Assembly: GCA_021780225.1 (NCBI GenBank)
Contig: JAJXZF010000029.1
Span: forward strand, 1-64,000
Reading direction: 5' to 3'
DNA length: 64,000 nucleotides
From: Deltaproteobacteria bacterium
GTDB taxonomy: Bacteria > Desulfobacterota > Binatia > Binatales > Binataceae
Positions 11,612 to 20,402 of this stretch are shown in pieces. Below the pieces are notes generated by a model. The model ran no database searches. It was given only the letters and a program-made list of their open reading frames with translations, and had not been told where the DNA came from. The translations under genes were made by a program, and so were the position numbers. Each line of letters starts with the position of its first letter. Position 1 is the first letter of the stretch.

Positions 11612-12277
11612 ATGGAAGTTCGATTGATTCGCAGAAACGGATTTTTCATTCGCGACGGCAACGACGACATCCTCTTCCTGCCATCTCCGGCAGCCGATTT
11701 CGGCTATGTCGTGAACGAAATTGCGGAAATGGAAGGCGTGATGAGATTCAGCCGCCGATGGGGCTGGGCGGAGGTGGCTGGCGTTCTGCTGATCGCCGTC
11801 ATGGCGCGCCATCTCGGACCGCTCGCGATGTTCGCGGGAGCGGCTGCGAGCCTCGTTGGGTCGGCTTGTCTCTACCGCGCGGCGCTGGAACGTATGCTGG
11901 CGGGAAAGCGGCGCGTGCAACGAACCCCGCCCTCGGCCGCGGAGCCTATTCGCTTTGGCGTCGGGGCGCTGGAACGCGCCGCAACCGAGGCGCCGCCCAG
12001 CCTATTTTGGATTTCGGGCATTTTTTCGACCGCGTTCACGGTCGCGGCGATAGAATTCGCCGCGCATGTCCGATCGGCGGATCAGATGGTCGCCGCATGC
12101 GGCGGAATCGTGCTGTTCGGCTCGATGGCCATGATCAGCGCATGGCTTCTGGCGCGGCGGCGGCACGCTCTGGCGCCGCTGCGGATGGCCTCTGTCGTGC
12201 AAGCCAAGCCGCTGGTTCGGCCGGTCGAAAAGGCGCCCAACCGTTCAATCGTCAACGCGTGGACCGAGGGCGAGTAA
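11612..12277 (+). CDS. Hypothetical membrane protein
   Basis: 221 residues, not recognised. The N-terminus (MEVRLIRRNGFFIRDGNDDILFLPSP) looks like a small soluble domain. A hydrophobic hairpin at about 50-85 (WAEVAGVLLIAVMA, then LAMFAGAAASLVGSACL) follows, and a second pair lies at about 130-180 (ISGIFSTAFTVAAIEF, GGIVLFGSMAMISAWLL), giving about four membrane segments. GGAGGG lies 11 bp before the ATG. The last 33 bp overlap the 3' end of thiE on the other strand. Confidence 0.6.
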   Translation: MEVRLIRRNGFFIRDGNDDILFLPSPAADFGYVVNEIAEMEGVMRFSRRWGWAEVAGVLLIAVMARHLGPLAMFAGAAASLVGSACLYRAALERMLAGKRRVQRTPPSAAEPIRFGVGALERAATEAPPSLFWISGIFSTAFTVAAIEFAAHVRSADQMVAACGGIVLFGSMAMISAWLLARRRHALAPLRMASVVQAKPLVRPVEKAPNRSIVNAWTEGE

Positions 12278-12868
12278 CGCCCGCACTTTCGCCGCCGGAT
12301 CGGCCGCGCCCACCACGTCGGTTATAATCGCGGCGGCGTCGGCGCCGGCGGCCAGCACCGCCGGCATCGTCGTTTCGGTGATTCCGCCAATCGCGACGAT
12401 CGGAATGCCCACCGCGGCGCGCACCGCGCGCAGCCGCTCGAGACCCTGCGCATTCGCGACGTTCTTCAGGCCGCCGGCATAAATCGCACCGAAACCGATA
12501 TAGTCGGCGCCGTCCGCCTCCGCCGCGCGCGCCTGTTCGACGCCGTGGGTGGAAACGCCGACGATGCGGCCGGGACCGACGATTGCGCGCGCCATCCGGG
12601 CGGGCAGATCTTCCTGCCCGACGTGCACGCCGTCGGCCTCCGCCAGCCGTGCGATATCGGCGCGATCGTTCACTATCGCCAGCGCCCCGCGCGCGCGGCA
12701 CATCCGCACGATTTCGCGCGCGGCGGTGAGAAATTCGCGGCTCGACGCGTCTTTGAGCCGGAGCTGAAGAATGCGCGCGCCCGCGTCCAGCAGCAGCGCG
12801 GCGAGCGCGGCCGGTTCGTGACCGCCCGCCGGATCGACCATCGCATAGTAGGTTGACGGCATCTTCAT
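12245..12868 (-). CDS. thiE: Thiamine-phosphate synthase
   Basis: 207 residues. Joins HMP pyrophosphate and thiazole phosphate to make thiamine phosphate. Motifs typical of ThiE are LQLRLKDASSREF, IVNDRADIA, DGVHVGQEDLP, GVSTHG, DYIGFGAIY and IVAIGGIT. The ATG at 12868 overlaps the ntrC stop as ATGA, so translation is coupled to the regulator. A longer frame (to 13249) would run inside ntrC and is rejected. No TPP riboswitch-like leader is possible directly upstream, since ntrC occupies it. Confidence 0.93.
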   Translation of the reverse strand: MKMPSTYYAMVDPAGGHEPAALAALLLDAGARILQLRLKDASSREFLTAAREIVRMCRARGALAIVNDRADIARLAEADGVHVGQEDLPARMARAIVGPGRIVGVSTHGVEQARAAEADGADYIGFGAIYAGGLKNVANAQGLERLRAVRAAVGIPIVAIGGITETTMPAVLAAGADAAAIITDVVGAADPAAKVRALLALGPRVDD

Positions 12869-14361
12869 GGCTGCGGCTGAGCCTTCTGCGGCACGATCCG
12901 ATGCTCGGTCAGTTTTTTGCGCAGCGTGTTGCGGTTCAGGCCGAGAATCCGTGCGGCGTGCACCTGGTTTCCGCCGGCCCGTTCCAACGCCTGTTCGATT
13001 AGCGGTTTTTCCAGTTCGGCGATCAGCTTTTGATAGAGGTCGCGCGCTTCGGCGCCGTCGCGGTCGAGCATCTCGCCGATCCGGCGGGAAATCAATTCCG
13101 CAAGCGGCGTATCGCTTTCGGCGGCGCGGACCAGGGCGCGCGCGCCGCCGCGGCCCAGTTCGATATCTTCGGCCCGAATCGTATTGCCCGGCGCGAGCAG
13201 GGCCGCGCGCAAGACCGAATTTTCCAGCTCGCGCACGTTTCCCGGCCAATCGTACGAATACAGGCGGGCGCGCGCCTCGGGACTGATAAAGCGCGCGTTC
13301 GCGCCCATCTCGCGCGCCGCCTTGCTCGCGAAATAGTCGGTCAGTTCGGCGATGTCTTCGCGGCGCTCGCGCAGCGGCGGCAAATCGATCGGTATCACCC
13401 GCAAACGGAAATAAAGGTCCTCGCGGAATTTTTTGGCCGCGACCGCCGCCTCCAAATCCTGGTTGGTCGCGGCGATAATCCGCGCCTGCATCTTGAGCGT
13501 TTCGAACCCGCCGACGCGCGCGAATTCCCGCTCCTGCAGCACGCGCAACAGCTTCGGCTGCAATTCGACCGGCAGGTCGCCGATTTCGTCGAGGAAGAGC
13601 GTTCCGCCCGCCGCCTGCTCGAATTTGCCCGGACGCCGCTCGGTCGCTCCGGTAAAGGCGCCGCGCTCATGGCCGAACAGTTCGCTCTCCAGCAAGCCAT
13701 GCGGAATCGCCGAACAATTGACCGCGACGAACGGTCCGCGCCAGCGCGGCGACTTGTAATGGATCGCGCGCGCGACCAATTCCTTGCCGGCGCCGGTTTC
13801 GCCGCGCAGCAGCACGGTCGCGTCATTGTTAACCACCCGGCCGATCAGCTTGTAAACCTCCTGCATCGCCGGGCTTCGGCCGATAATCTCCCCGCCGACC
13901 AGTTGCCGGTTGAACTCGTCCTTGAGCCGCGTCAGGTCCGCCGTCTGCGCCGCGATTTCGACCGCGCGCGCCACCGCGGCGGCCACCAGATCGAGATTTT
14001 CGAACGGCTTGGTGAGGTAATCGTGCGCTCCGCGCTTCATCGCCTCGACCGCGTTGTTCATCGTGCTCGCGGCCGTAATCACGATGATGAGCGTGCGGAC
14101 GCCGTCGTTGCGCGCCTCGCTCAGCACTTCCAATCCGCCGGCGCCCGGCATCATGATGTCGAGCAGGGCGACGTCGTGGCGGTTGCCAATCAGCGCCGTC
14201 AGCGCGGACGGGCTGTCCGCCGCCTCTTCGACGGCGTAACCGGCCGCCTCAAGCCGATGGCGCAGGACCAGCCGGATGGCCGGGTCGTCATCGGCTATCA
14301 GCACGGAGGCGCGGCGCGATTCCGCTCCGCCTGCGAGTTCTTTCTGATCTTCGGCGGCCAT
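12865..14361 (-). CDS. NtrC-family sigma-54-dependent response regulator
   Basis: 498 residues from the ATG at 14361 (MAAEDQKEL). A TTG at 14451 would add 30 residues. Receiver domain about 20-135 with phospho-acceptor Asp68 in LLDIMMPG. The AAA+ sigma-54 activation domain carries GETGAGKE, RGAFTGAT (the sigma-54 contact loop) and LFLDEIGDL. The C-terminal Fis-type helix-turn-helix reads AGGNQVHAARILGLNRNTLRKK. It pairs with the kinase just upstream. NtrC-like length and kinase type suggest nitrogen control, but the target genes are not in view. Confidence 0.92.
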   Translation of the reverse strand: MAAEDQKELAGGAESRRASVLIADDDPAIRLVLRHRLEAAGYAVEEAADSPSALTALIGNRHDVALLDIMMPGAGGLEVLSEARNDGVRTLIIVITAASTMNNAVEAMKRGAHDYLTKPFENLDLVAAAVARAVEIAAQTADLTRLKDEFNRQLVGGEIIGRSPAMQEVYKLIGRVVNNDATVLLRGETGAGKELVARAIHYKSPRWRGPFVAVNCSAIPHGLLESELFGHERGAFTGATERRPGKFEQAAGGTLFLDEIGDLPVELQPKLLRVLQEREFARVGGFETLKMQARIIAATNQDLEAAVAAKKFREDLYFRLRVIPIDLPPLRERREDIAELTDYFASKAAREMGANARFISPEARARLYSYDWPGNVRELENSVLRAALLAPGNTIRAEDIELGRGGARALVRAAESDTPLAELISRRIGEMLDRDGAEARDLYQKLIAELEKPLIEQALERAGGNQVHAARILGLNRNTLRKKLTEHRIVPQKAQPQP

Positions 14362-14461
14362 CTTGTGCGATGCGAATCCTTCTTTATCGTTCAGGACCAA
14401 GCGCGCGCTCCCCGGCGCCGCGATGGCGGCGGCTCGATCCGTGTATTTCAATCGGGCGCAT

Positions 14462-15709
14462 TCATTCCGGTCCGATCGGCAAAGTTACACAAAAGGTCAT
14501 CCCGGGCGGAATCGCGCCGGCTTCGGAGTCGCCGTGGTCGCCTGCGCGGGAGCGCCCGTGCGCGATTTGCGCCACCGCGGCCGTCCCCTCCGTGCGCTGG
14601 CGGATTCCACCCCGTTCCGCCCACAGTTTGCCGCCGTGCAGCGCGACAATCCGTTGACTCAACACCAGGCCAAGCCCCGTTCCCGACGGCTTGGTCGTGA
14701 AAAATGGCGTAAATAATTGTTTGGTCTCGTCCTCGGTCATGCCCTTGCCGTTGTCCGCGATTTCCACTCTCAGGTATTGGCGGCGCCGGCCGTGGGCGCT
14801 CAGCCGGAATTGCGTCTCGATCGCGGTGCGCAGGTGAATCACGCCGCGCGCCATAGTCGCGGGCAGCGGCGCGTTCCCGGTCGCGGCGCGCGCGGCCGCC
14901 GGATGCATCGCGGGTCCGTTGCGGCGCGCCGCCGCGACCGCCTCGCTGGCATTGCGGATGAGGTTGAGGAAGACGCGCTCCAGCGCCGTGGCGTCGCCAT
15001 AGACTTCCGGCAGGCTCGGGTCGAACTGCTGTTCGATCGCGACGTCGCCAAGACCGCTCCGGTCCACGGCCGGGAAAATGCCTGCGATTCTAAGCGCCTG
15101 ATGGAGCACCTGATGGATATTGACCGGGGCGCGCTTGAGGCGCTGCGGGTTGGAGACTGCCAGCACCTGCTCAACCAGCCCGGCGATGCGATTGACGCCG
15201 TCCTGGATCAGGCCGCAATACTGCTGCGCGCGCGCATCGCCGGGAAACATCGCGCCCAGCAATTCCGCCGCGCCTTTGATTCCCGTCAGCGGATTTTTGA
15301 CCTCGTGCGCGAGTCCGGCCGGCGACAAGCGCAACACGTTCTCGCCCATCTCGAAGGCCTGCTCGGCGCTCTTCTGATGCGACAGGTCGTGGAAAAGCAG
15401 GATTGCGCCAGCGAGCCTGCCTGAAGAATCGATGAGCGGCGAAACTTCAGCGCGCACGATCAGCGAACGACGTTCCAGCGTCAACGTGGCTTCGGGATTG
15501 TCGAGGGTCTGCCCGTTTGAGAGGCAGTCGTCAACCATGCGGCGCAGCCATTGGTTGCCCTTCAGCACGCGAGCGACCAACGATTTGCCGACTCGGGACG
15601 CCTCCAGCATCGCCTCCGCCGCGGCGTTGACGGCGAGCGGTTCTCCTGCCGCGCTGAGCGCAATTACAGCGTCGCTCAGATTGTCGAAGATTTCACGCCA
15701 TAGCTCCAC
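14462..15709 (-). CDS. NtrB-like sensor histidine kinase
   Basis: 415 residues, soluble (no membrane segment). PAS domain about 5-110, dimerisation/phospho-acceptor domain with His135 in GLAHEVKNPLTGIKG, and an ATPase domain with NLIRNASEAV, IADNGKGM, FTPFFTTKPSGTGLGL. The AHEVKNPL box is characteristic of GlnL/NtrB. About 25 residues in the ATPase domain (AARAATGNAPLPAT region) and a segment near the end (TEGTAAVAQIAHGRSRAGD) look inserted compared with E. coli NtrB. It is the first gene of the ntrB-ntrC-thiE unit. Confidence 0.9.
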   Translation of the reverse strand: MELWREIFDNLSDAVIALSAAGEPLAVNAAAEAMLEASRVGKSLVARVLKGNQWLRRMVDDCLSNGQTLDNPEATLTLERRSLIVRAEVSPLIDSSGRLAGAILLFHDLSHQKSAEQAFEMGENVLRLSPAGLAHEVKNPLTGIKGAAELLGAMFPGDARAQQYCGLIQDGVNRIAGLVEQVLAVSNPQRLKRAPVNIHQVLHQALRIAGIFPAVDRSGLGDVAIEQQFDPSLPEVYGDATALERVFLNLIRNASEAVAAARRNGPAMHPAAARAATGNAPLPATMARGVIHLRTAIETQFRLSAHGRRRQYLRVEIADNGKGMTEDETKQLFTPFFTTKPSGTGLGLVLSQRIVALHGGKLWAERGGIRQRTEGTAAVAQIAHGRSRAGDHGDSEAGAIPPGMTFCVTLPIGPE

Positions 15710-15966
15710 GCGGATTCGGAAAAGATAGGCTTTCCTGACAGGTTAGCACAGCGGGTTAAGCCAACTAAGCGCGTGCAATTGGTTTTGTCCGACCGCAAAG
15801 TCGCGGTGGTTGCGCGCGGGATGGGCGGCGAAAATGCAAAGACCTAGGTGTGGATATATGTCGCGCTTGTTAATTTCTTTTATCTGAAATTAGAATTTTT
15901 AATTCAAAAGGGGTTGATCGAGCTGTTGTCGGCGGTTAGGGTAGGCGGCGGTCTGGAAAGGAACCG

Positions 15967-16944
15967 ATGCGGGGTATAAAGTTAAAGCATACTTTTTTAG
16001 TATCGTTTGTCGCCTTGCTTGCCTTGATGGTCGGTGGATGCACGCAAGCGGTTAGCGTTCAGTCTGACCCCGACGCGGAGATGAGCGTCAGTGGTCAGGG
16101 GGCGATGGCTCTCTCGTCGGTTCAGAACCGCCCGGGCGATGCGAGTCAGTTCGTGATGCTGCCCGAAAACGAAATGCCGTTTGTGCGCAGCCAGCCCAAA
16201 GCGGTCGCTCCTTTCCCATTGGTGCTCAACCGCACCGTTCAGCATTACGTCAATGAATATATCGATCAGCCGCAAGGGCTGAAACAATCGTTTCGGCGCA
16301 GCCGGCCCTTTATGGGCCAGATGGTCCAGGTGCTGGAAAGCGAAGGCCTGCCGCCGGATCTAGTCTATCTTGCGTTCGCCGAGAGCGGTTTTTCGCCAGA
16401 GGGCGACGGTCCCTGGCAGCTCAGCCGCGCGACCGCCCGCCGCTACGGTCTGGTGATCAATAAGTGGGTTGACGAGCGTCGCGACCCGATTAAATCGACC
16501 CGCGCCGCGGCCGAATATCTCGCGACGCTGCACGACGAAGCCCATTCCGACTGGCGGACAACGCTGGTCGCGTGGAACAACGGCGACGCCAGGATCGATC
16601 GTTACCTGCGGCTGCGCAAGGCCAGCTACGATAAGTTGATGACCCATCTGCCGCGGCATACCCGCGCGCTGATGAATCGTTTCATGGCGGTCGCGATGAT
16701 CGCTCACCACGCGCAAGACTACGGTCTGACGGACGTAACGTACGTCGAGCCGCTGCACTATCATGTGGTGAGATGTTCCGGCGGAACTTCGCTCAGCCAG
16801 ATCGCGGCGCGTACCGGCGTATCGACGGCGTCGCTCCGCGAGGCGAACCCAGCGCTGTTGCGCGACCGCGTTCCGCCCGAATTCGCGACCTACGAGATCC
16901 GTATTCCCGACGACGAATTGCAGGCCCAGCTCGCCGAATTCTAA
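15967..16944 (+). CDS. MltD-like membrane-bound lytic transglycosylase lipoprotein
   Basis: 325 residues. Lipoprotein signal with lipobox LMVGGC (Cys25). The SLT domain (about 95-235) has the catalytic glutamate in FAESGFSP (Glu139), then DGPWQLSRATARRYG and VAWNNGD. The C-terminal segment YHVVRCSGGTSLSQIA with TGVSTASLREANP resembles one LysM-like peptidoglycan-binding repeat. It cleaves peptidoglycan glycan strands at the outer membrane. GGAAAGGA lies 7 bp upstream of the ATG, in an AT-rich leader (15850-15915) that probably holds the promoter. Confidence 0.88.
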   Translation: MRGIKLKHTFLVSFVALLALMVGGCTQAVSVQSDPDAEMSVSGQGAMALSSVQNRPGDASQFVMLPENEMPFVRSQPKAVAPFPLVLNRTVQHYVNEYIDQPQGLKQSFRRSRPFMGQMVQVLESEGLPPDLVYLAFAESGFSPEGDGPWQLSRATARRYGLVINKWVDERRDPIKSTRAAAEYLATLHDEAHSDWRTTLVAWNNGDARIDRYLRLRKASYDKLMTHLPRHTRALMNRFMAVAMIAHHAQDYGLTDVTYVEPLHYHVVRCSGGTSLSQIAARTGVSTASLREANPALLRDRVPPEFATYEIRIPDDELQAQLAEF

Positions 16945-17039
16945 CCGTCGCGAGCGCTCCCCGGCGCTCGGATTTTTCAAAAAAGCCGTAAATTTTCCAA
17001 TTTCCGCACGCGAGGTTTAAGTTTGCGCGATGCGGCGAT

Positions 17040-18317
17040 ATGCTCGATTGCGTCATGATTAGCGCCGACCAAGCTCTGCGGATAGTCCTCGAAAATGTCA
17101 CGCCAATCCATCCGGAGCGAATCGCGCTGACCGCGGCGCTGGGACGGGTGCTGGCCGAGGAAATTCATTCCCCGCGCGATATTCCCGCTTTCGACAACTC
17201 CGCCATGGACGGTTACGCGGTGCGTGCCGCCGACGTTGCGCAGGCGTCGGCGGACAATCCGATCCGGCTGATCGTGGTGGAGACGGTCGGGGCGGGCGTG
17301 ATGCCCGCGCGGCGGGTCGAGCCGGGCCAGGCGATTCGCACGATGACCGGCGCGCCGATCGCGGCCGGCGCGGACGCAATCGTGCAGGTCGAGCGCACCC
17401 GCGAAGCGGGCGGCGGCGCGGTCGAAATCCTCGCGCCAGCCACGTCGGGACAGTTCGTCCGGCCGCGGGGCGAAGACGTGAAATTGGGCGAACCGCTGAT
17501 GGCGCCCGGCCGCGCCCTGACGCCATCGGACCTCGGGATGTTGGCCTCGCTAAACCGCGCGATGCTTGACGTTTATCGGCGCCCGCGAGTCGCGATCGTC
17601 GCGACCGGCGATGAGCTGGTCGATATCGATACGCCGCCTGTCGGCGCCCAAATCGTCAATTCAAGCGCTTACGCGCTCGCCGGGGCGATCGCCGAAGCGG
17701 GCGGCGAGCCGGTGATGCTGCGGATCGCCCGCGACCGTCCCGAGGCGGTCCGGGAACGATTGGAAGAGGCGCTCGGATGCGACGTCGTGTTGACCACGGG
17801 CGGCGTTTCAGTCGGACAATTCGATCATGTGAAAGTGGTCATGGACGAGCTTGGCCTGCGTCAACATTTCCACGGAGTCGCGCAGCGGCCGGGCAAGCCG
17901 CTCAAGTTCGGAACTTTGCGCGGCCGGCCGGTTTTCGGGTTGCCGGGAAATCCGGTCTCGACCATGGTCTGTTTTTATCTTTATGTGCGCCCGGCGTTGA
18001 TTAAAATCGGCGGGCGGCCGGCTGCGGGGCTGCCGCGCGCGACCGTCAGATGCGCCTGCGATATCCGCACGGCGGCGAATCTCACCGAATTCGTCAGGGT
18101 GCGGTTGAGCCGGCGCGACGGCGAAATTTATGCCGCGCCGACCGGGAATCAAAGCTCGGGCGTGCTGAGTTCGCTCTCGCGCGCGGACGGATTGCTGATC
18201 GGTCCGGCGGCGTCGGAGGTTCTTAGGGCCGGCGATCAGGCGGAGGTGCTGCTGCTCGCGCCGGGCGCGGGAGCGGATTGCGCCACCTGCTTCGAACCGC
18301 GGCTCTTGCGCCAGTAA
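17040..18317 (+). CDS. moeA: Molybdopterin molybdenumtransferase
   Basis: 425 residues. Inserts molybdate into adenylated molybdopterin in molybdenum-cofactor synthesis. MoeA motifs: IPAFDNSAMDGYAVRA, VGAGVMP, IRTMTGAPI, VRPRGEDVKLG, VAIVATGDELV, NSSAYALAGAIAEAGGE, LTTGGVSVGQFDHVK, RPGKPLKFG and FGLPGNPVS. ATG at 17055 (MISADQALRI) is an equally good start. No other moa/mob gene is in view. The 3' 82 bp overlap the small membrane protein on the other strand. Confidence 0.94.
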   Translation: MLDCVMISADQALRIVLENVTPIHPERIALTAALGRVLAEEIHSPRDIPAFDNSAMDGYAVRAADVAQASADNPIRLIVVETVGAGVMPARRVEPGQAIRTMTGAPIAAGADAIVQVERTREAGGGAVEILAPATSGQFVRPRGEDVKLGEPLMAPGRALTPSDLGMLASLNRAMLDVYRRPRVAIVATGDELVDIDTPPVGAQIVNSSAYALAGAIAEAGGEPVMLRIARDRPEAVRERLEEALGCDVVLTTGGVSVGQFDHVKVVMDELGLRQHFHGVAQRPGKPLKFGTLRGRPVFGLPGNPVSTMVCFYLYVRPALIKIGGRPAAGLPRATVRCACDIRTAANLTEFVRVRLSRRDGEIYAAPTGNQSSGVLSSLSRADGLLIGPAASEVLRAGDQAEVLLLAPGAGADCATCFEPRLLRQ

Positions 18318-18517
18318 TATTGGATAATCAGCGTAAGCGCCGCGCCGACAATCATGGAGGCGACGACGATCGTCGAAACCTTAAGCTCCGGCTGAACGAG
18401 CCAGGGAATAATATGAATCGTTACAAGCTGGGCGAGGTTGGAGCCGATTACGTAGGCGAGCCATAAGATCGCAATCACGGCGGCCCAGAATTTCGGCTGC
18501 TTCCAGAACTGGGGCAT
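18236..18517 (-). CDS. Small two-helix membrane protein (LapA/DUF1049-like)
   Basis: 93 residues. Two hydrophobic segments, WAAVIAILWLAYVIGSNLAQLV (about 11-32) and STIVVASMIVGAALTLIIQYY (about 47-67), then a short basic and Ala/Pro/Ser-rich cytosolic tail. The arrangement resembles the LapA domain family, whose members tend to sit near envelope genes. GGAGGA lies 6 bp upstream of the ATG at 18517, which decides the start over the longer frame to 18802. Its 3' end overlaps moeA by 82 bp. Confidence 0.65.
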   Translation of the reverse strand: MPQFWKQPKFWAAVIAILWLAYVIGSNLAQLVTIHIIPWLVQPELKVSTIVVASMIVGAALTLIIQYYWRKSRGSKQVAQSAPAPGASSSTSA

Positions 18518-18616
18518 CGGGGTTCCTCCGGAAAGATAAGTTAAAAGCTTGGAGGCTTGCCTCCGCCAAGTCAACTTTTGGCCGCGGGACGGTGGGCGAA
18601 CGGAACGAAGCGAATC

Positions 18617-19096
18617 ATGAAAATGCGGGCAGGGCAGGGTTTCGATTTTCATCCTTTGGAAAAAGGCCGCCGGTTGGTGCTCGGCGGCGTCGAAATTCCC
18701 CACGACGCGGGCCTGCGCGGCCATTCGGACGCCGACGTCGCGGCGCACGCGCTGGCCAACGCGATTCTGGGCGCGCTCGCGCTCGGCGACCTCGGACAGC
18801 ACTTCCCGGACAACGATCCGCGCTACCAGGACGCCGACAGTATCGCGCTGCTCGAAACAGTATGGAAACGCGCGTGCGACCTTGGCTGGCGGCTTGCTAA
18901 CGCCGACGTGACGATCTTCGCCGCGCGGCCGAAGCTGGCCGCATATCTGCCGGCGATGCGCTCGCGATTGGCGGCGGCGCTGGGCGCGCCGGAGGCGGAG
19001 ATGAACGTCAAGGCGTCGAATCCCGAGGGCCTCGGCGCTTTGGGCCGCGGCGAAGGGATGGCCGCCGCCGCAATCGTGATGCTGGCGCGGGAATAG
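18617..19096 (+). CDS. ispF: 2-C-methyl-D-erythritol 2,4-cyclodiphosphate synthase
   Basis: 159 residues, the normal length. Makes the cyclic diphosphate intermediate of the non-mevalonate isoprenoid pathway. Metal ligands are seen in GFDFHPL and LRGHSDADVAAHA. GALALGDLGQHFPDNDP and the C-terminal NVKASNPEGLGALGRGEG segments are signature. The ATG at 18617 matches the family N-terminus (MRAGQGFDFH). ispD, often adjacent, is not here. Confidence 0.95.
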   Translation: MKMRAGQGFDFHPLEKGRRLVLGGVEIPHDAGLRGHSDADVAAHALANAILGALALGDLGQHFPDNDPRYQDADSIALLETVWKRACDLGWRLANADVTIFAARPKLAAYLPAMRSRLAAALGAPEAEMNVKASNPEGLGALGRGEGMAAAAIVMLARE

Positions 19097-19190
19097 TTGA
19101 TGCGGTCAAAGCCCGGCGTGCTTTTTTTCCCGGTTGATCCAACTATTGCGGGAAGCTTGAGAGCGAAGTGCGCTTAAAGGAGATTTCGAG

Positions 19191-20351
19191 ATGAATCCGA
19201 CCGCGGAAGAAATCCGCCAAAACGTCGCTGAAATTGCGCCCGCGCTGAGCGAGCGGGCCGCCGCATGCGTGAGCGCGCGCTGCGTGATTCCGGAAAGCAT
19301 GGCGGCGATGGTCGCGGCGGGACTGTTCCGCGTGCCGCAGCCGGCGCGGGTGGGGGGCTACGAGATGCCGCTCGGGGTGCTGACCGAGGCGGTGACCGCC
19401 GTTTCCGAAGCTTGTCCATCAAGCGGCTGGGTGCTGATGGTGATGGGCGGCCATCATTTTTGCCTCGCGTCATGGCCGGAACGGGCGCAGGAAGACGTTT
19501 TCGGCGGCGGCCGCGACGGGCTAGTCGCGGGCGCGCTCTCATGGCAGGGCAAGGCGCGCAAGGTTGACGGCGGCTATCGCGTGGAGGGGCGCTGGCAGTT
19601 TTGCAGCGGCGTCGATCGCTCGGACTGGGTGATGCTTGGATGCGCCGACGCGGAAGCGGGCGGTCCGGGCGTGCATGTCGTGGCGCCGCGCGAAGAAATT
19701 ATCGTGGACGACACCTGGCAGGTGCTCGGATTGCAGGGCACGGGCAGCAAGGACGTGCTGGCGCGCGACCTGTTCGTGCCGGCGCATCGCGCGATCGACA
19801 GCCGCGCGATGATCACCGGCGCCTCGCCCCATCTGATGAATCATCGGACGAAGCATTTTCGGGTGGCGGCGGAATCGATGCTGGCGACAGTTGGAACCTC
19901 GGCGATCGTCGGCTCGGCGCGGTTCGCGCTGGAGAAATTCATCGAACGCACGCGCGAGCGGCGGGTGATTATCACCGGCGCGCGCAAGGCCGAGCATGCG
20001 CCGACGCGAATCCGGCTGGCCGAAGCGGCGGGCGAAATCCAGTGTGCGGAACTGCTCCTGCGCGACAGTCTGGAAGTGATCGGCCGGGTATGCGAAAGCG
20101 GAATCAATCCGACCGAGCCGGAATATCGCGCACGCGTGAAATGGCAGACCGCCTATGCCGTCGAACTATGCCGGCGCGCGGTATCGCGGCTCTACGCCGG
20201 ATCGGGTGCGCACGCGGTGTACGATTCGAGCCCGCTGCAGTTGGCGTTCCGCAACGTCAACGTCGGCGCGCAGCACGCGACGCTAGATTTCGAAACAGCC
20301 GGAGAAATCTACGGCAAGCTGCGGCTTGCGGCGGCGGACGCGGCGCGATAG
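19191..20351 (+). CDS. Acyl-CoA-dehydrogenase-fold flavin monooxygenase (HsaA/HpaB-like)
   Basis: 386 residues. The three-part acyl-CoA dehydrogenase fold without the acyl-CoA catalytic glutamate context: AEIAPALSERAAA, then VPQPARVGGYEMPL, SGWVLMVMGGHH, GGYRVEGRWQFCSGVDRSDWVMLG, and WQVLGLQGTGSKDVLARDLFVP. The last three are typical of reduced-flavin-using aromatic or steroid hydroxylases such as HsaA. The substrate cannot be told and no partner flavin reductase is adjacent. AAAGGAG lies 9 bp before the ATG. It converges with the SDR gene. Confidence 0.8.
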   Translation: MNPTAEEIRQNVAEIAPALSERAAACVSARCVIPESMAAMVAAGLFRVPQPARVGGYEMPLGVLTEAVTAVSEACPSSGWVLMVMGGHHFCLASWPERAQEDVFGGGRDGLVAGALSWQGKARKVDGGYRVEGRWQFCSGVDRSDWVMLGCADAEAGGPGVHVVAPREEIIVDDTWQVLGLQGTGSKDVLARDLFVPAHRAIDSRAMITGASPHLMNHRTKHFRVAAESMLATVGTSAIVGSARFALEKFIERTRERRVIITGARKAEHAPTRIRLAEAAGEIQCAELLLRDSLEVIGRVCESGINPTEPEYRARVKWQTAYAVELCRRAVSRLYAGSGAHAVYDSSPLQLAFRNVNVGAQHATLDFETAGEIYGKLRLAAADAAR

Positions 20352-20402
20352 TCGCTTACTATTGCCGCGACCATCGCGCCGCGCGGATCGTTCGGCGGAT
20401 CG

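Noticed and set aside
12245-13249. Longer 334-residue form of thiE
   Set aside because: The extra N-terminus runs inside ntrC. The ATG at 12868 gives the family N-terminus and an ATGA overlap.
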